A stretch of 14,957 nt of DNA. Origin: Helicobacteraceae bacterium UBA6016 (lineage in GTDB: Bacteria; Campylobacterota; Campylobacteria; Campylobacterales; UBA6016). The notes under the pieces are model-generated. The model was not told where the DNA came from and did no database searches. It saw nothing but the letters and a program-made list of their open reading frames with translations. Positions 14,374 to 14,957 of the stretch are shown here, piece by piece (position 1 is the first letter of the stretch; every line of letters begins with the position of its first letter). The translations under genes were made by a program, and so were the position numbers. The stretch covers positions 1-14,957 of the forward strand of contig DIZY01000104.1 of the NCBI GenBank assembly GCA_002428055.1, in the 5' to 3' direction.

Positions 14374-14957
<584 letters not shown>

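Overview
The window looks like a chromosomal segment of a free-living Campylobacterota (Epsilonproteobacteria) bacterium, probably close to Sulfurimonas or Sulfuricurvum. The grounds are: tightly packed and overlapping genes with frequent TTG starts; promoters with a TAAAAT or TATAAT -10 box behind T-rich stretches and no clear -35; protein sequences typical of the group (class I FBPase, MobB, Slt, MetG, and a kinase with an HQWRQPL H-box); and the gene order YggT, slt, an opposite-strand lipoprotein, mobB, fbp, small protein, metG, which I recall from Campylobacter jejuni (around Cj0838 to Cj0844). The species assignment is inference.

Layout. 1-1631 holds the end of bioA (biotin synthesis), rsmH (16S rRNA methylation) and a short membrane/coiled-coil protein in the usual place of the division gene ftsL. 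1686-2499 is a small unknown protein plus a YceI-family periplasmic protein, closed by a strong hairpin terminator. 2543-2845 on the minus strand is a small exported protein. 2951-4914 is a nitrogen-fixation pair: a short NifQ-like protein (molybdenum delivery to FeMo-cofactor) and the sigma-54 activator NifA. NifA carries GAFTDA in place of the usual GAFTGA loop. 4967-6881 is a YggT membrane protein and a soluble lytic transglycosylase, whose 3' end overlaps a minus-strand lipoprotein gene by 65 bases.

7461-12994 is a five-gene signalling block that appears entirely cytoplasmic. It holds an unrecognised 503-residue protein (two copies of a short alpha/beta module, a helical middle and a long coiled coil), a stand-alone receiver, a two-PAS histidine kinase without membrane segments, a receiver-PAS protein with an unfamiliar helical C-terminal domain, and another stand-alone receiver related to the one before it. 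None of the three response regulators has a recognisable DNA-binding or cyclic-di-GMP output. This block is the best candidate here for an undescribed system, and it sits between genes that I recall as neighbours in Campylobacter.

13037-14957 returns to housekeeping genes: mobB (molybdenum cofactor), fbp (gluconeogenesis), a small cysteine-containing protein, and the start of metG, which runs off the window. No tRNA, rRNA, CRISPR array or insertion sequence was seen, and no gene-free stretch exceeds about 130 bases.
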